A DNA stretch of 64,000 nt from Bradyrhizobium sp. CIAT3101 (lineage in GTDB: Bacteria; Pseudomonadota; Alphaproteobacteria; Rhizobiales; Xanthobacteraceae). Location of the stretch: NCBI RefSeq assembly GCF_029714945.1, contig NZ_CP121634.1, positions 372,001-436,000 on the forward strand, written 5' to 3'. Below the pieces are notes generated by a model. The model saw only the letters and a list, made by a program, of their open reading frames with translations, had not been told where the DNA came from and did no database searches. This document shows positions 19,900-28,044 of this stretch, in pieces; the stretch's first letter is position 1; each line of letters starts with the position of its first letter. Position numbers and translations under genes: made by a program.

Positions 19900-21669
19900 A
19901 TGCTTCGCATCGTCTTCTTCCTTGTTCTGATTGCGCTCGCAGGCGCAGGCGCGGCCTGGGTTGCCGATCAGCCCGGCGATGTCGTGCTGACCTGGGGCGG
20001 TTTCCGGGCCTCGCCGAGCATTCCGGTGTTCGTGCTCTGCCTCGGCATCTTCGCCGTCCTGATCGTCTTGCTCTGGAGCATCGTGACGATGATCTGGCGC
20101 ACGCCGGGGCGCATGCGCCGCCGCCGGCACGAGAAGCGTCACGCCCGTGGCCGCCACGCCATCACCCACGGCCTGCTCGCGATCGGTCATGGCGACACCG
20201 CGCTGGCTCGCCGCCACGCCGACGCGGCGCGGCGGCATGCGCCGAACGATCCGCTCGCGCTTCTCCTGCATGCGCAATCGGCCCAGCTCGACGGCAATCG
20301 CGACGAGGCGCAGCGCGCCTTCCGCGCCATGGCCGAGCGCGAGGACACGCGGCTGCTCGGCTTGCGCGGCCTGTTCATCGAGGCACAGCGCGCCGACGAT
20401 GCGGTCGGTGCCGTAATGATCGCGGAGGAAGCGATCAAGCTGTCGCCGTCCTCGACCTGGGCCTCGCACGCGGTGCTCGGCTTCCGCTGTGCGCGCGGCG
20501 ACTGGAGCGGCGCGCTCGCGATCCTGGATTCGAATCTGTCTGCAGGCCTGATCGACAAGCAGGGCTATCGCCGGCAGCGCGGCGTGCTGCTGACGGCGCG
20601 CGCGCTGGAGTTGGAGACGATGGACCGCGATGTCGCGCGCGAGAGCGTGATGGAAGCCGTCAAGCTCGCGCCGACCCTGGTGCCGGCCGCCGTGCTCGCC
20701 GCGAAATTCGAGAGCGAGGCGCACCAGGTGCGCCGCGCCATGAAGCTGGTCGAGGCGGCCTGGCTCGCCAATCCGCATCCCGACCTTGCCGATGCCTATG
20801 CGCATGTGAAGCTCGGCGATGCCGCGCGGCAGCGCCTGCAGCGGGTCGAGACGCTTGCGGCGAAAACGCCCGCCGACAAGGCTGGGCATGTCGAGGGGCA
20901 GCTTGCGATCGCGCGTGCCGCGATCGATGCGACCGAGTTCGCCCGTGCGCGCGAGGTGCTGGCGCCTTACGTCAACGATCCGACCCAGCGCGTGGCGCTG
21001 CTGATGGCCGAGCTCGAACGCACCGAGCATGGCGACGGCGGCCGTGCCCGTGCCTGGACCTTGCGCGCGGTGCGGGCCCGTCACGACCCGGCCTGGACCG
21101 CGGATGGCTATGTCAGCGATCGCTGGCGTCCGGTCTCCCCGGTCACCGGCCGGCTCGATGCCTTCCAGTGGCAGACGCCGGTGGCGAGCCTGCCATCCGA
21201 CAAGGGCACCACGATCGAGTCCTCGGCCTTCGAGGAAGCCATGCTCGCCGCCCCGCCGCCGAAGCGGGTGACGGTGGTTAGCGAGGCGCCGGTGGAACCG
21301 GCCGTGATCGCAGAGGTCCAGACCCCGACCCCAGCCCCTGCCCCTGCTCCGGCCGCGCAGGACAACGCGCCCCCGGCGGCGACGGAAGAACCGGTGGTGG
21401 CACCCGCCGAGCCGATCAAGCCGGCCCCTGAGGCCGCCGAATCATCGCCGGTCGCGGCAACCCCGGTGTTCCGGACCCGTGCGGACCTCGGCAAGCCCAC
21501 CCAGGCACCGATCCAGGCCGTCATCCCGATCGTCCGCGCGCCGGATGATCCCGGCATCGATGACGACGGCCCCAGCGATGAATTTACGGAACAAATCGGC
21601 ACGCCCAGGGACCATGCGAAGGCCCAGGCCGGCGGTTGGCGCGGATTCTGGTCCCGTTGGGGCGCGTGA
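19900..21669 (+). CDS. HemY N-terminal-domain protein
   Basis: 589 residues. Two N-terminal membrane helices (about 4-22 and 42-64) with GGFRASPSIP between them form the HemY_N domain, followed by TPR-like helical repeats (about 90-390). The C-terminal 150 residues are Pro/Ala-rich and probably disordered. In bacteria with this arrangement HemY is linked to heme synthesis, but its biochemical role is not established. It is the last gene of the hemD-Mic60-HemY run and starts 35 bases after Mic60. Confidence 0.88.
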   Translation: MLRIVFFLVLIALAGAGAAWVADQPGDVVLTWGGFRASPSIPVFVLCLGIFAVLIVLLWSIVTMIWRTPGRMRRRRHEKRHARGRHAITHGLLAIGHGDTALARRHADAARRHAPNDPLALLLHAQSAQLDGNRDEAQRAFRAMAEREDTRLLGLRGLFIEAQRADDAVGAVMIAEEAIKLSPSSTWASHAVLGFRCARGDWSGALAILDSNLSAGLIDKQGYRRQRGVLLTARALELETMDRDVARESVMEAVKLAPTLVPAAVLAAKFESEAHQVRRAMKLVEAAWLANPHPDLADAYAHVKLGDAARQRLQRVETLAAKTPADKAGHVEGQLAIARAAIDATEFARAREVLAPYVNDPTQRVALLMAELERTEHGDGGRARAWTLRAVRARHDPAWTADGYVSDRWRPVSPVTGRLDAFQWQTPVASLPSDKGTTIESSAFEEAMLAAPPPKRVTVVSEAPVEPAVIAEVQTPTPAPAPAPAAQDNAPPAATEEPVVAPAEPIKPAPEAAESSPVAATPVFRTRADLGKPTQAPIQAVIPIVRAPDDPGIDDDGPSDEFTEQIGTPRDHAKAQAGGWRGFWSRWGA

Positions 21670-21768
21670 GGCCTATTTCGCCTGCCGCTTGTTCTTGCCA
21701 ATTCGGGCCATGCCCGATATCAGGGGCGCGTGTATCGGGGCCGGCATCGCCCGGGCCCCGCAGGGTTC

Positions 21769-21844
21769 GCCGCAATAGCTCAGCTGGTAGAGCACGTCAT
21801 TCGTAATGACGGGGTCGGGGGTTCGAGTCCCTCTTGCGGCACCA
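21769..21844 (+). tRNA. tRNA-Thr (anticodon CGT)
   Basis: A 76-nt cloverleaf. The acceptor GCCGCAA pairs with TTGCGGC, the D arm is GCTCAGCTGGTAGAGC, and the anticodon stem CGTCA/TGACG carries the loop TTCGTAA with anticodon CGT at 21802-21804. The T arm is GGGGGTTCGAGTCCCTC. The CCA end is encoded (21842-21844). It reads ACG threonine codons. Confidence 0.97.
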
Positions 21845-21923
21845 TTTTCCGTTTTTCGACGCGGCATCTTCCACACCGACGATCGGCGGTCGCTCGCGCG
21901 CCTGTTGCGCCGCCAGGAATCGA

Positions 21924-22565
21924 TCATTTGCGCTGTCGTGGTCGAGCCGCCTTGGGAGGATTTTCCTTCCGGCGTTTCGTATAAGCGCGCCGCGCTCGCT
22001 CGCGATTTCCGCATATCTCGCTCGAACACCACAGCCGGGTTCGGTTCGGGCTCTCATCGACATAGAACCAGCCACAGCCGGCTGCTTGGCAGCAACCAAT
22101 TCGTCCCGCGTCTGTCGACGTCAGAACGGCGCTCAAAGACCACAGCAACGGCCAAAGTGGTTCGCGGACATCACGCCCCGGAAGGTCGTGCAAGAACACT
22201 CCGCCACGGTCAACAAGACCCGGCTGAGGCGGCGCTTGCGAGAGAAGCTCGTTCACGAGACCCAAGTCTGGCTGCCTATTGCCGCGCAGGGCGTCACAAA
22301 TCTTCCAGATATCCTGACGCAAGGACACAAGTTCTGCCAATGCCGCAGCCCCGGCGGATGGCTCCCGCTTGTTGGCCGAAATCAAAGCCTCGACCGCCGA
22401 CGCCGACATGATTCCGCGACGCGCGCACCATCCGAGGAACGCGGCGTAATCGGGTATCAGCTCCTGCGGGTCGTCAGATGTTCGCCAGTCAAGCGTGTTC
22501 CCGAAATCCAGGCAAACCCGCCCGCCAAAAAACTGCGTTGCTGCTCGGAGGGGATCCCTTGACAT
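21924..22565 (-). CDS. CGNR zinc-finger (ABATE-type) regulator
   Basis: 213 residues. The N-terminal ABATE domain (RVCLDFGNTLDWR at about 16) precedes a C-terminal CGNR zinc finger with cysteines in CQAAGCGWFYVD and CSSEICGNRERARR (about 160-200), followed by a basic tail. Proteins of this type are putative DNA-binding, stress-linked regulators. Its ATG overlaps the start region of the divergent azlC gene, so it probably regulates azlCD and itself. Base composition is visibly less G+C-rich than in neighbouring genes, and the gene lies just after tRNA-Thr. Both suggest an acquired islet. Confidence 0.85.
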   Translation of the reverse strand: MSRDPLRAATQFFGGRVCLDFGNTLDWRTSDDPQELIPDYAAFLGWCARRGIMSASAVEALISANKREPSAGAAALAELVSLRQDIWKICDALRGNRQPDLGLVNELLSQAPPQPGLVDRGGVFLHDLPGRDVREPLWPLLWSLSAVLTSTDAGRIGCCQAAGCGWFYVDESPNRTRLWCSSEICGNRERARRAYTKRRKENPPKAARPRQRK

Positions 22566-22587
22566 GGCTGCTGCGGTCGTGGCTTAT
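22559..22587 (+). promoter_or_regulatory. candidate sigma70 promoter for azlCD
   Basis: TTGACA (22559-22564), 17 bases, then GCTTAT (22582-22587). The predicted start of transcription is near 22594, which would make azlC nearly leaderless if translation begins at 22597. It overlaps the start codon of the CGNR gene on the other strand. Confidence 0.4.
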
Positions 22588-22590
22588 CTA

Positions 22591-23316
22591 ATGCCCATGG
22601 CCATTATAAACGAAGCCATCCCTGCGGCAACGGCCCGCTGCTCGCGCGCCGGGTTCAGGCGTGGTTTCGTCAAGGCGTTGCCGTTCCTTCTCAGCAACGG
22701 TCTCGCGGGCGTGGTCATGGGTGTCGCCTATCGCGGTGTTGGACTTGGCTTTGTTCCTGCGGTGCTGTTCAGCGTCGTTGTCTACTCCGCCACAGCGCAG
22801 GCCGTCACGCTCGGAATGTGGGCTGCGGCCCCACCAATCATACCCATGGTCATCGCGTGCGTGGCGACCAACGCACGCTATCTGGTCATGGGGGCCCACC
22901 TCCATCAACTCTTCGGCAGGCTTCGCAAGCGTATCACGCTTCCGATCCTGTTCCTCTTGGCGGATGCGTCATGGTTGATGACGACCGCCGACGCGGAACG
23001 CAATGATGCCGATGCTGGCTATCTCCTGGGCGCGAGCGCACCGATGGCGATCGGTTGGGTGGGCGGAACAGCCTTAGGCTACGGCTTGCCTCTGCAACCT
23101 GACGGTCCAATCGCGATTGCCGCCGCGCTGTTGCCAGCCGCTTTCATCGCCACGCTGCTTCCAAGCCAGTGGCGTGGCAAGCGCTCTATACTTCCCTGGC
23201 TTTTGGCTGCCATCACCGCAGTCCTCGTCAGTCGCTTCATGGCGCCGAACTGGGCCATGCTCATCGGTGGCGCGGTCGGAACAGGATTCAGCATGTTGCG
23301 GGGGGATCATGCTTGA
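22591..23316 (+). CDS. azlC: AzlC family branched-chain amino acid exporter subunit
   Basis: About 241 residues and six or so membrane helices. The AzlC domain has SNGLAGVVMGVAYRG, VVYSATAQAVTLGMW and a conserved CVATNARYLVMGAHL segment. With the small AzlD partner it forms an inner-membrane efflux system, in studied cases for branched-chain amino acids or analogues. The start is uncertain: ATGs at 22564, 22591 and 22597 are in frame, and the candidate promoter favours the last two. Its stop overlaps azlD by eight bases. Confidence 0.87.
   Translation: MPMAIINEAIPAATARCSRAGFRRGFVKALPFLLSNGLAGVVMGVAYRGVGLGFVPAVLFSVVVYSATAQAVTLGMWAAAPPIIPMVIACVATNARYLVMGAHLHQLFGRLRKRITLPILFLLADASWLMTTADAERNDADAGYLLGASAPMAIGWVGGTALGYGLPLQPDGPIAIAAALLPAAFIATLLPSQWRGKRSILPWLLAAITAVLVSRFMAPNWAMLIGGAVGTGFSMLRGDHA
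22603..22630 (-). promoter_or_regulatory. candidate sigma70 promoter for the CGNR gene
   Basis: On the minus strand, TTGCCG (22630-22625), 16 bases, then a perfect TATAAT (22608-22603). The predicted transcript begins about 30 bases before the CGNR ATG. It faces the azlC promoter within about 75 bases, inside the azlC 5' coding region. Confidence 0.4.
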
Positions 23317-23614
23317 TTGGCGAACTCTTGCGGCAATCGGCGTGCTCGGCCTCGTCAGTTACGTCATGCGGTCAGGTGGGTTTCTCGCAGCCGGGCTGAT
23401 GCGCGAAGACAGGACGCTCGTGAGATTCTTCCGACTGGCGCCGGGCAATCTTTTCATCGCTTTCGTCGCGGCGGCCTGCCTCGAGGGCGGTTTTCCAAGC
23501 ATCCTCGGCTGCGCCAGCGCATTCGGCGTGATGGCATTGACCCAAAAAGAATGGGCGGCTCTGGCCGCGGGCTTTGCCACCGCCACGCTCGTCGCAATTT
23601 TTCATTCTAAGTAA
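23309..23614 (+). CDS. azlD: AzlD domain protein
   Basis: 101 residues and three to four membrane helices. It contains the AzlD features SYVMRSGGFLAAG and RFFRLAPGNLFIAFVAAA. It is the small partner of AzlC. The ATG at 23309 lies inside the end of azlC, with GGGGG just upstream, so the two are translationally coupled. Confidence 0.88.
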   Translation: MLDWRTLAAIGVLGLVSYVMRSGGFLAAGLMREDRTLVRFFRLAPGNLFIAFVAAACLEGGFPSILGCASAFGVMALTQKEWAALAAGFATATLVAIFHSK

Positions 23615-23760
23615 TTCTGCTGCGCCTCGCGGCCGACAGCTCCATCGACGCGGATGCTGAGCTCGGCTTAACGCGCGGGTCGCCCAGCGTGATTTCCATC
23701 ACATAACCTCGCGCAGGCCTCCCGTACTGTCCCGGTCACGCAAACACGGGGAGATGTCAC

Positions 23761-24126
23761 ATGCGCAAGATCATTCTGGTTGCCGCCATGGTTCTGGTCT
23801 CTGCATCGGCTCAGGCAGGCGACCGCAGCCTGTCGCTGTCCACGGTCACAGCCGCTCCACAAGCCACCACGACCACGCAAATCAGCGAAGTCGCCCCGGC
23901 GGTCGAAGCGCCGAAATATGTCGACCGCCCGCCGGCGATCCCGGCGGCCGAACCCGCCGTGGCGCCGGCTCCCGCCGCGACCACGACGACGGCCTCGGCG
24001 CCGGTCACGACCAGCAACCCTGCGCCGAAGGCGAAGACGACGGCGAAGGCCGAAAAGCCCCGGCACAAGCGGTGGACCGAAGGGCGCATCATCGCCGAGC
24101 TGCATCGCCACGGCATCTATTGGTAA
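23761..24126 (+). CDS. small exported Ala/Thr/Pro-rich protein
   Basis: 121 residues. A clear signal peptide (MRKIILVAAMVLVSASAQAG) is followed by a low-complexity Ala/Pro/Thr linker (about 30-95) and a short basic C-terminal block, KRWTEGRIIAELHRHGIYW. I do not recognise a family. The conserved-looking tail after a disordered linker suggests a periplasmic or surface protein whose C-terminus is the functional part. It converges with the polysaccharide deacetylase gene, with a terminator between them. Confidence 0.7.
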   Translation: MRKIILVAAMVLVSASAQAGDRSLSLSTVTAAPQATTTTQISEVAPAVEAPKYVDRPPAIPAAEPAVAPAPAATTTTASAPVTTSNPAPKAKTTAKAEKPRHKRWTEGRIIAELHRHGIYW

Positions 24127-24150
24127 TCGGTGCGAAGCCCTCAAAATAAA

Positions 24151-24173
24151 ATGGCCGGGCAGAGCCCGGCCAT
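24151..24173. terminator. intrinsic terminator (stronger on the minus strand)
   Basis: A perfect 10-bp stem, ATGGCCGGGC (24151-24160) with GCCCGGCCAT (24164-24173), around an AGA loop. The preceding AAAATAAA gives a T-rich tail for minus-strand transcripts of the deacetylase gene. A near copy is found at 61291. Confidence 0.85.
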
Positions 24174-24197
24174 CATGCTTATTGAGACCCGACGCGC

Positions 24198-25265
24198 TTA
24201 GCGCTGCGAGACCGTCTGCACCACGCTCGACACCGGGCGCGCGTTCGTCGCATTGGTCGCCGGCACCTTCAATTCCTTGAGCACGGCTTCGTCATACTCG
24301 GGCAGCGAGTCGAACGTCGTCTTCGCCTTGATCTGCACGACCTTGTAGCCGCCGGCCTTGAGGCGCGCGAGCAGCGTCGGCAGCGCTTCGCCGGTGCGCT
24401 TCTGGAAGTCGTGCATCAGGATGATGCCCTTGCCGAGCTTGTCGAGCTTGGTCATCACGTTGCTGATGATCTTGTCCGGCGTGCTCTCCTTGCGGAAGTC
24501 GAAGGAGTCGAGGTCGGTCGAGAAAATCCCGACGTTGCGGCTGCCGAGATAGCTCACCAGCGCCGGATTCTGCTGAAGCTGCGGGAAGCGGAAGAACGGC
24601 GACGGGTTGGTGCCGAGCGCCCATTTCACCGCGCTGAAGCCCTTCTCGATCTCGTCCTTGGCCTGCTGCTCCGTCATCTTCTTGCCGTTGAGATTGAGGT
24701 GCGACCAGGTGTGCGTGCCCACCGTGTGGCCCTGGGCCAGAACCTGGCGCAGGATCTCCGGATGCCAGGTGGCGTGCTTGCCGACCGAGAAGAACAGGCC
24801 CTTGGTGCATTCATCGGCCAGGGCCTTCAGCACGGCCGGCGTGTTGTGCGGCCAGGGGCTGTCGTCGAAGGTCAGCACGACCTCCTTGTCGGCGAGGAAA
24901 TCGAACTGCTTGTACTGCTCGAAGCCGAAGCCCGGACCTCCGGTGGTGTCGATCTCGACCACGCGCGCGACGCCCAAGGCATTCGGATTGGTGCAGGTCG
25001 TGGTCTGCTGAACCGGCGCCACGGCCGGTGCCGGCGCAGGTGCGGACGCTGCGGCAGGAGCGGCGGGCTTGCCCGCGAGTGCCGCCGTGGTCTCGACGTC
25101 ATCCTTGGCGGCGAGCTTGGCCTGTGCCGGGAGCGGATCGGCGGCACGGGCAGCTGTTGTCTTGGGAGCGCCCTGGTCGGCGCGAGAGGAATAAAAATAC
25201 CAACCCCCGGCGATCACGACCGCCGCAAGGACACTGGCCAGCATCAGGCCCAACGCATTACGCAT
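24198..25265 (-). CDS. polysaccharide deacetylase (NodB homology) membrane protein
   Basis: 355 residues. An N-terminal membrane anchor (about 4-27) and an Ala/Pro-rich linker (30-90) precede a NodB-type carbohydrate esterase 4 domain (about 130-320). It shows TFDDSPWPHN (catalytic Asp and metal Asp), HTVGTHTWSHLNL (metal histidines), FFRFPQL, and the C-terminal ILMHD histidine. It probably removes acetyl groups from a cell-wall or envelope glycan. The ATG at 25265 has GGAAAG upstream. It is not a nodulation gene by context. Confidence 0.87.
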   Translation of the reverse strand: MRNALGLMLASVLAAVVIAGGWYFYSSRADQGAPKTTAARAADPLPAQAKLAAKDDVETTAALAGKPAAPAAASAPAPAPAVAPVQQTTTCTNPNALGVARVVEIDTTGGPGFGFEQYKQFDFLADKEVVLTFDDSPWPHNTPAVLKALADECTKGLFFSVGKHATWHPEILRQVLAQGHTVGTHTWSHLNLNGKKMTEQQAKDEIEKGFSAVKWALGTNPSPFFRFPQLQQNPALVSYLGSRNVGIFSTDLDSFDFRKESTPDKIISNVMTKLDKLGKGIILMHDFQKRTGEALPTLLARLKAGGYKVVQIKAKTTFDSLPEYDEAVLKELKVPATNATNARPVSSVVQTVSQR

Positions 25266-25518
25266 CGTTACTCTTTCCAAATACGCAACCAAACCGGCGG
25301 AATTTCCCGCGCGCCCGGTCATTAATGCGAAGGAACAGTTAACGTGACACCAACGCGACAGCGGTTGCGGAGGAATTTCAGGCAGGTGCGCCAAAGTGAC
25401 CGACCTCACGGAGGGCAGGCCGCCCGTGACGGTCATCACAGTGGAAAGGATTTTCCGGGAGCATGGTCATTCCCATCAACAACGGGCCCGCGTCCCGCGG
25501 TGCCAATGGGAGCTTCAA

Positions 25519-25812
25519 ATGACGACGTCGTTTACCGCCAAGATCCGCGACACCAGCCTGGCTCTGGGCTTTGCCGCCATCGTCTCGATCATCTCGACCA
25601 CCTCGAGCTTCGCCTTCTCGGCCGAAGCGCAGCAGATGTGCACCGGCGATGCCTTCCGCCTGTGCTCGTCGGAGATCCCCAACATCCCGAAGATCACCGC
25701 GTGCATGATGAAGCATCGTTCGGATCTGAGCTCCGGTTGCCGCGCGGTGATGGACAAGGACCTCGCCAAAGGCGCCTCACGCAAGGTCGCTGACGCCCAG
25801 GACGGTCAGTAA
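25519..25812 (+). CDS. exported cysteine-rich-repeat protein 1
   Basis: 97 residues. A hydrophobic segment (about 13-35) acts as signal peptide or anchor. The mature part has MCTGDAFRLCSSEIPN, ITACMMKHRSDLSSGC and MDKDL, i.e. a C-x(7)-C...C...C spacing like the cysteine-rich repeat of Golgi GLG1 proteins (PF00839), a family also found in rhizobia. It probably has two disulfides in the periplasm. Function unknown. A paralogue lies 182 bases downstream. Confidence 0.72.
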   Translation: MTTSFTAKIRDTSLALGFAAIVSIISTTSSFAFSAEAQQMCTGDAFRLCSSEIPNIPKITACMMKHRSDLSSGCRAVMDKDLAKGASRKVADAQDGQ

Positions 25813-25816
25813 GCGC

Positions 25817-25881
25817 GCAACGATCGCGTCGTTGCGTTAGTCAGCTCCCCCTCGCGATGCGCCCCGGCGTCAAGCCGGGGC
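25817..25881. repeat. two short hairpins between the cysteine-rich genes
   Basis: GCAACG (25817-25822) pairs with CGTTGC (25830-25835), and GCCCCGGC (25861-25868) pairs with GCCGGGGC (25874-25881). They lie just after the first cysteine-rich gene, and either could terminate it. Confidence 0.6.
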
Positions 25882-25994
25882 CACGCGGAGGCGCTAATCA
25901 GCCTGCACCGTCGGCCTGCCAATAAAGCCGTTGCGGCTAGGGGATCGTCGCACTAGCTTCGCCCGCATATCTACCGGCTACGAGGCATTACGCG

Positions 25995-26216
25995 ATGACC
26001 AGATTTCTTTTCATTGTTTCTTTGGTTCTGTGCGCATCCGGCGCCTCGGCGCAGCAGCAACAGCAGCCCGGCCACGACGCCTGCGCGCGCGACGTCACGC
26101 GTCATTGCCGCGCCGTGATGAACAATGGCGATAGCGCCGTGCTCGCCTGCCTGAAGCAGAACCGCACCAAGCTGAGCAAGGCCTGCGACAAGGTGCTGAC
26201 GGATCACGGGCAGTAA
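25995..26216 (+). CDS. exported cysteine-rich-repeat protein 2
   Basis: 73 residues. It has a signal peptide (about 1-19), a short Gln run, then CARDVTRHCRAVMNNGD, VLACLKQNRTKLSKAC and DKVL. The four cysteines match those of the protein at 25519, so the two are paralogues of the PF00839-like cysteine-rich repeat. It is probably periplasmic and disulfide-bonded; function unknown. The ATG at 25995 gives the signal peptide. Confidence 0.75.
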   Translation: MTRFLFIVSLVLCASGASAQQQQQPGHDACARDVTRHCRAVMNNGDSAVLACLKQNRTKLSKACDKVLTDHGQ

Positions 26217-26219
26217 GGC

Positions 26220-27908
26220 CTACGTGCTGCTTCCTGCCGCGGTCGCGACCACCGGCAGCACCTCGGCACTGGCGCGGTCCGGCGTTTCTTCCTTCCAGCG
26301 CACCGAACCGAACGGCCGCTCCAGCATGCGGCGGATCCGCACCGGATCGGGGCCGATGTGGAAATCGATCGCTTGCTGATGCAGCGCGCGTTCGGACTGG
26401 GTCGAACGGTTGCGCTGGCGCAGGTAATCGAACCAGGTCGGGCAGTGATAACGCTCGGTCCACAATTCCGGATCGGCGATGTCGCGCGCGATCGACCAGC
26501 CATAGGCGCCGTTGCGCTGCCGCGACAGCTGGACGTCCTGCATCACGTTGTGGAAGCCGCGCGCGTTCTCCTGGGCGACGCGATATTCGATCTCCACCAC
26601 CAGCGGTCCGCTGCGCCCGGTCAGTGACAGCCTGACCTCGGGATCGGCCAGCACATCCGCGTCTTCGTTGCGGGCGCCGACGCGAGGCATCGTCAGCCAG
26701 ACGCCGAGCAAGGGCGAGACCAGCATCAGGCCCGCCGCGGTCAGCAGCGCGACCTCGACGCCGGCATAGTCGGTGAGACGACCCCAGCCCCACGCGCCGA
26801 TTGCGATACCGCCGGAGATCGAGGCCTGGAACGCGGCGAGCGAGCGTCCCGCGACCCAGCGCGGCGCCGAAAGCTGCACGCCGATGTTGAACAGCGCCAC
26901 CGCGGCCATCCAGACCGCGCCGGCCAGCACCAGCGCGGCCGCGGTCAGCACCGGCTCGCTGCTCAAGGCAATCGCCGCCATCGCGAACGCCATCGAGATC
27001 GTGCAGGCGCGGATCGCCGCCTCGCCGCTCATGCGCTTGCGCAATTCGTGGATGTTGAGCGCGCCGACCACCGCGCCCATGCCGAAGGCGCCGAGCATGA
27101 TGCCGTAGGTCTGCGCGCCGCCATGCAGGAGGTCGCGGGCCACCAGCGGCATCAGCGCCATGATGGCGCCGCCGATCAGGCCCATCACCAGCGTACGCAG
27201 CAGCACGATCTTGATCGGCGGCGAGTTGGTGATGTAGCGGAAGCCCGACACCATCGCGCGATTGAGCTTCTCCCGCGGCAGTCGCGAGGGCTCGACCACG
27301 CGCCGCCAGAGCAGCAGCACCACCAGGAGCGGCAGATAGAGGATCGCGTTGCATGCAAAGGCCGCAACCGCGCCGAGCGAGGCGACGATGACGCCGCCCA
27401 CTGCGGGACCGAAGCTGCGCGCGATGTTGTAGCTGATGCCGTTCAGCGCGACCGCCGACGGCAGGGCTTCGGGCGGCACCTGTTCGCTGACCGAGGACTG
27501 CCAGGCCGGTCCGAACAGCGCATTGCCGCTGCCGACGACGAAGCAGAAGGCCAGCAGCGCTTCCGGGGTGATGAGCTTGAGCCCGGCCAGGATGGTGAGG
27601 GCGGATGCGCCGGTCAGCGCGATCATGAGCGAGACCAGCGTCACGATGCGGCGGTCATACATGTCGGCGATGGCGCCGGCCGGCATCGAGATCAGCATGA
27701 TCGGCAGCATCAGGGCGGTCTGCACCAGCGCCACCTTGTCGGCGGAAGCCGCCATCTGCGTCATCGCCCAGGCCGCACCCACGCCCTGGATCAGGAGGCC
27801 GAGATTGGAGAGCAGGCTCGCGAGCCAGATGCGCCGGAATATGGTGTACCGCAGGGGTGCGGTGATGCCGTCGGCGGACTGTCTCTGGCGGTTCGTCTGC
27901 TCGGTCAT
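26220..27908 (-). CDS. MFS exporter of the EntS/MFS_3 type with C-terminal domain
   Basis: 562 residues. Twelve membrane helices (about 25-410) carry the loop PAGAIADMYDRRIV, followed by a soluble C-terminal domain (about 430-540) with WSIARDIADPELWTERYHCP, typical of the transmembrane secretion effector family PF05977. Members export siderophores or drugs. The ATG at 27908 follows GGAAGAGG; the TTG four codons earlier is unlikely. It converges with the second cysteine-rich gene, whose stop is three bases away, and is divergent from the Tat hydrolase operon. Confidence 0.85.
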   Translation of the reverse strand: MTEQTNRQRQSADGITAPLRYTIFRRIWLASLLSNLGLLIQGVGAAWAMTQMAASADKVALVQTALMLPIMLISMPAGAIADMYDRRIVTLVSLMIALTGASALTILAGLKLITPEALLAFCFVVGSGNALFGPAWQSSVSEQVPPEALPSAVALNGISYNIARSFGPAVGGVIVASLGAVAAFACNAILYLPLLVVLLLWRRVVEPSRLPREKLNRAMVSGFRYITNSPPIKIVLLRTLVMGLIGGAIMALMPLVARDLLHGGAQTYGIMLGAFGMGAVVGALNIHELRKRMSGEAAIRACTISMAFAMAAIALSSEPVLTAAALVLAGAVWMAAVALFNIGVQLSAPRWVAGRSLAAFQASISGGIAIGAWGWGRLTDYAGVEVALLTAAGLMLVSPLLGVWLTMPRVGARNEDADVLADPEVRLSLTGRSGPLVVEIEYRVAQENARGFHNVMQDVQLSRQRNGAYGWSIARDIADPELWTERYHCPTWFDYLRQRNRSTQSERALHQQAIDFHIGPDPVRIRRMLERPFGSVRWKEETPDRASAEVLPVVATAAGSST

Positions 27909-28044
27909 ATCCTCTTCCAAGTCGTCTGGCAGAAATGGCTTCGATGATTCCGGCGTCGTCAGTGATGCCTGCGAAAGTCCTTCGCTGTCCAGTGGTTAGG
28001 CGGCTATAAGCAGTGCAAAGACGGGTTTTGCCGGGGAGGAGAAG

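Noticed and set aside
23325..23335. CTCTTGCGGCA, a copy of 11 bases from the tRNA-Thr 3' end
   Set aside because: Could mark an att site for the azlCD islet, but it lies inside the azlD coding region, is short and no integrase is present, so chance is likelier.
24198..25265. NodB nodulation gene
   Set aside because: Has a membrane anchor and linker, lacks nodA/nodC neighbours; a generic carbohydrate esterase 4 protein is the better call.
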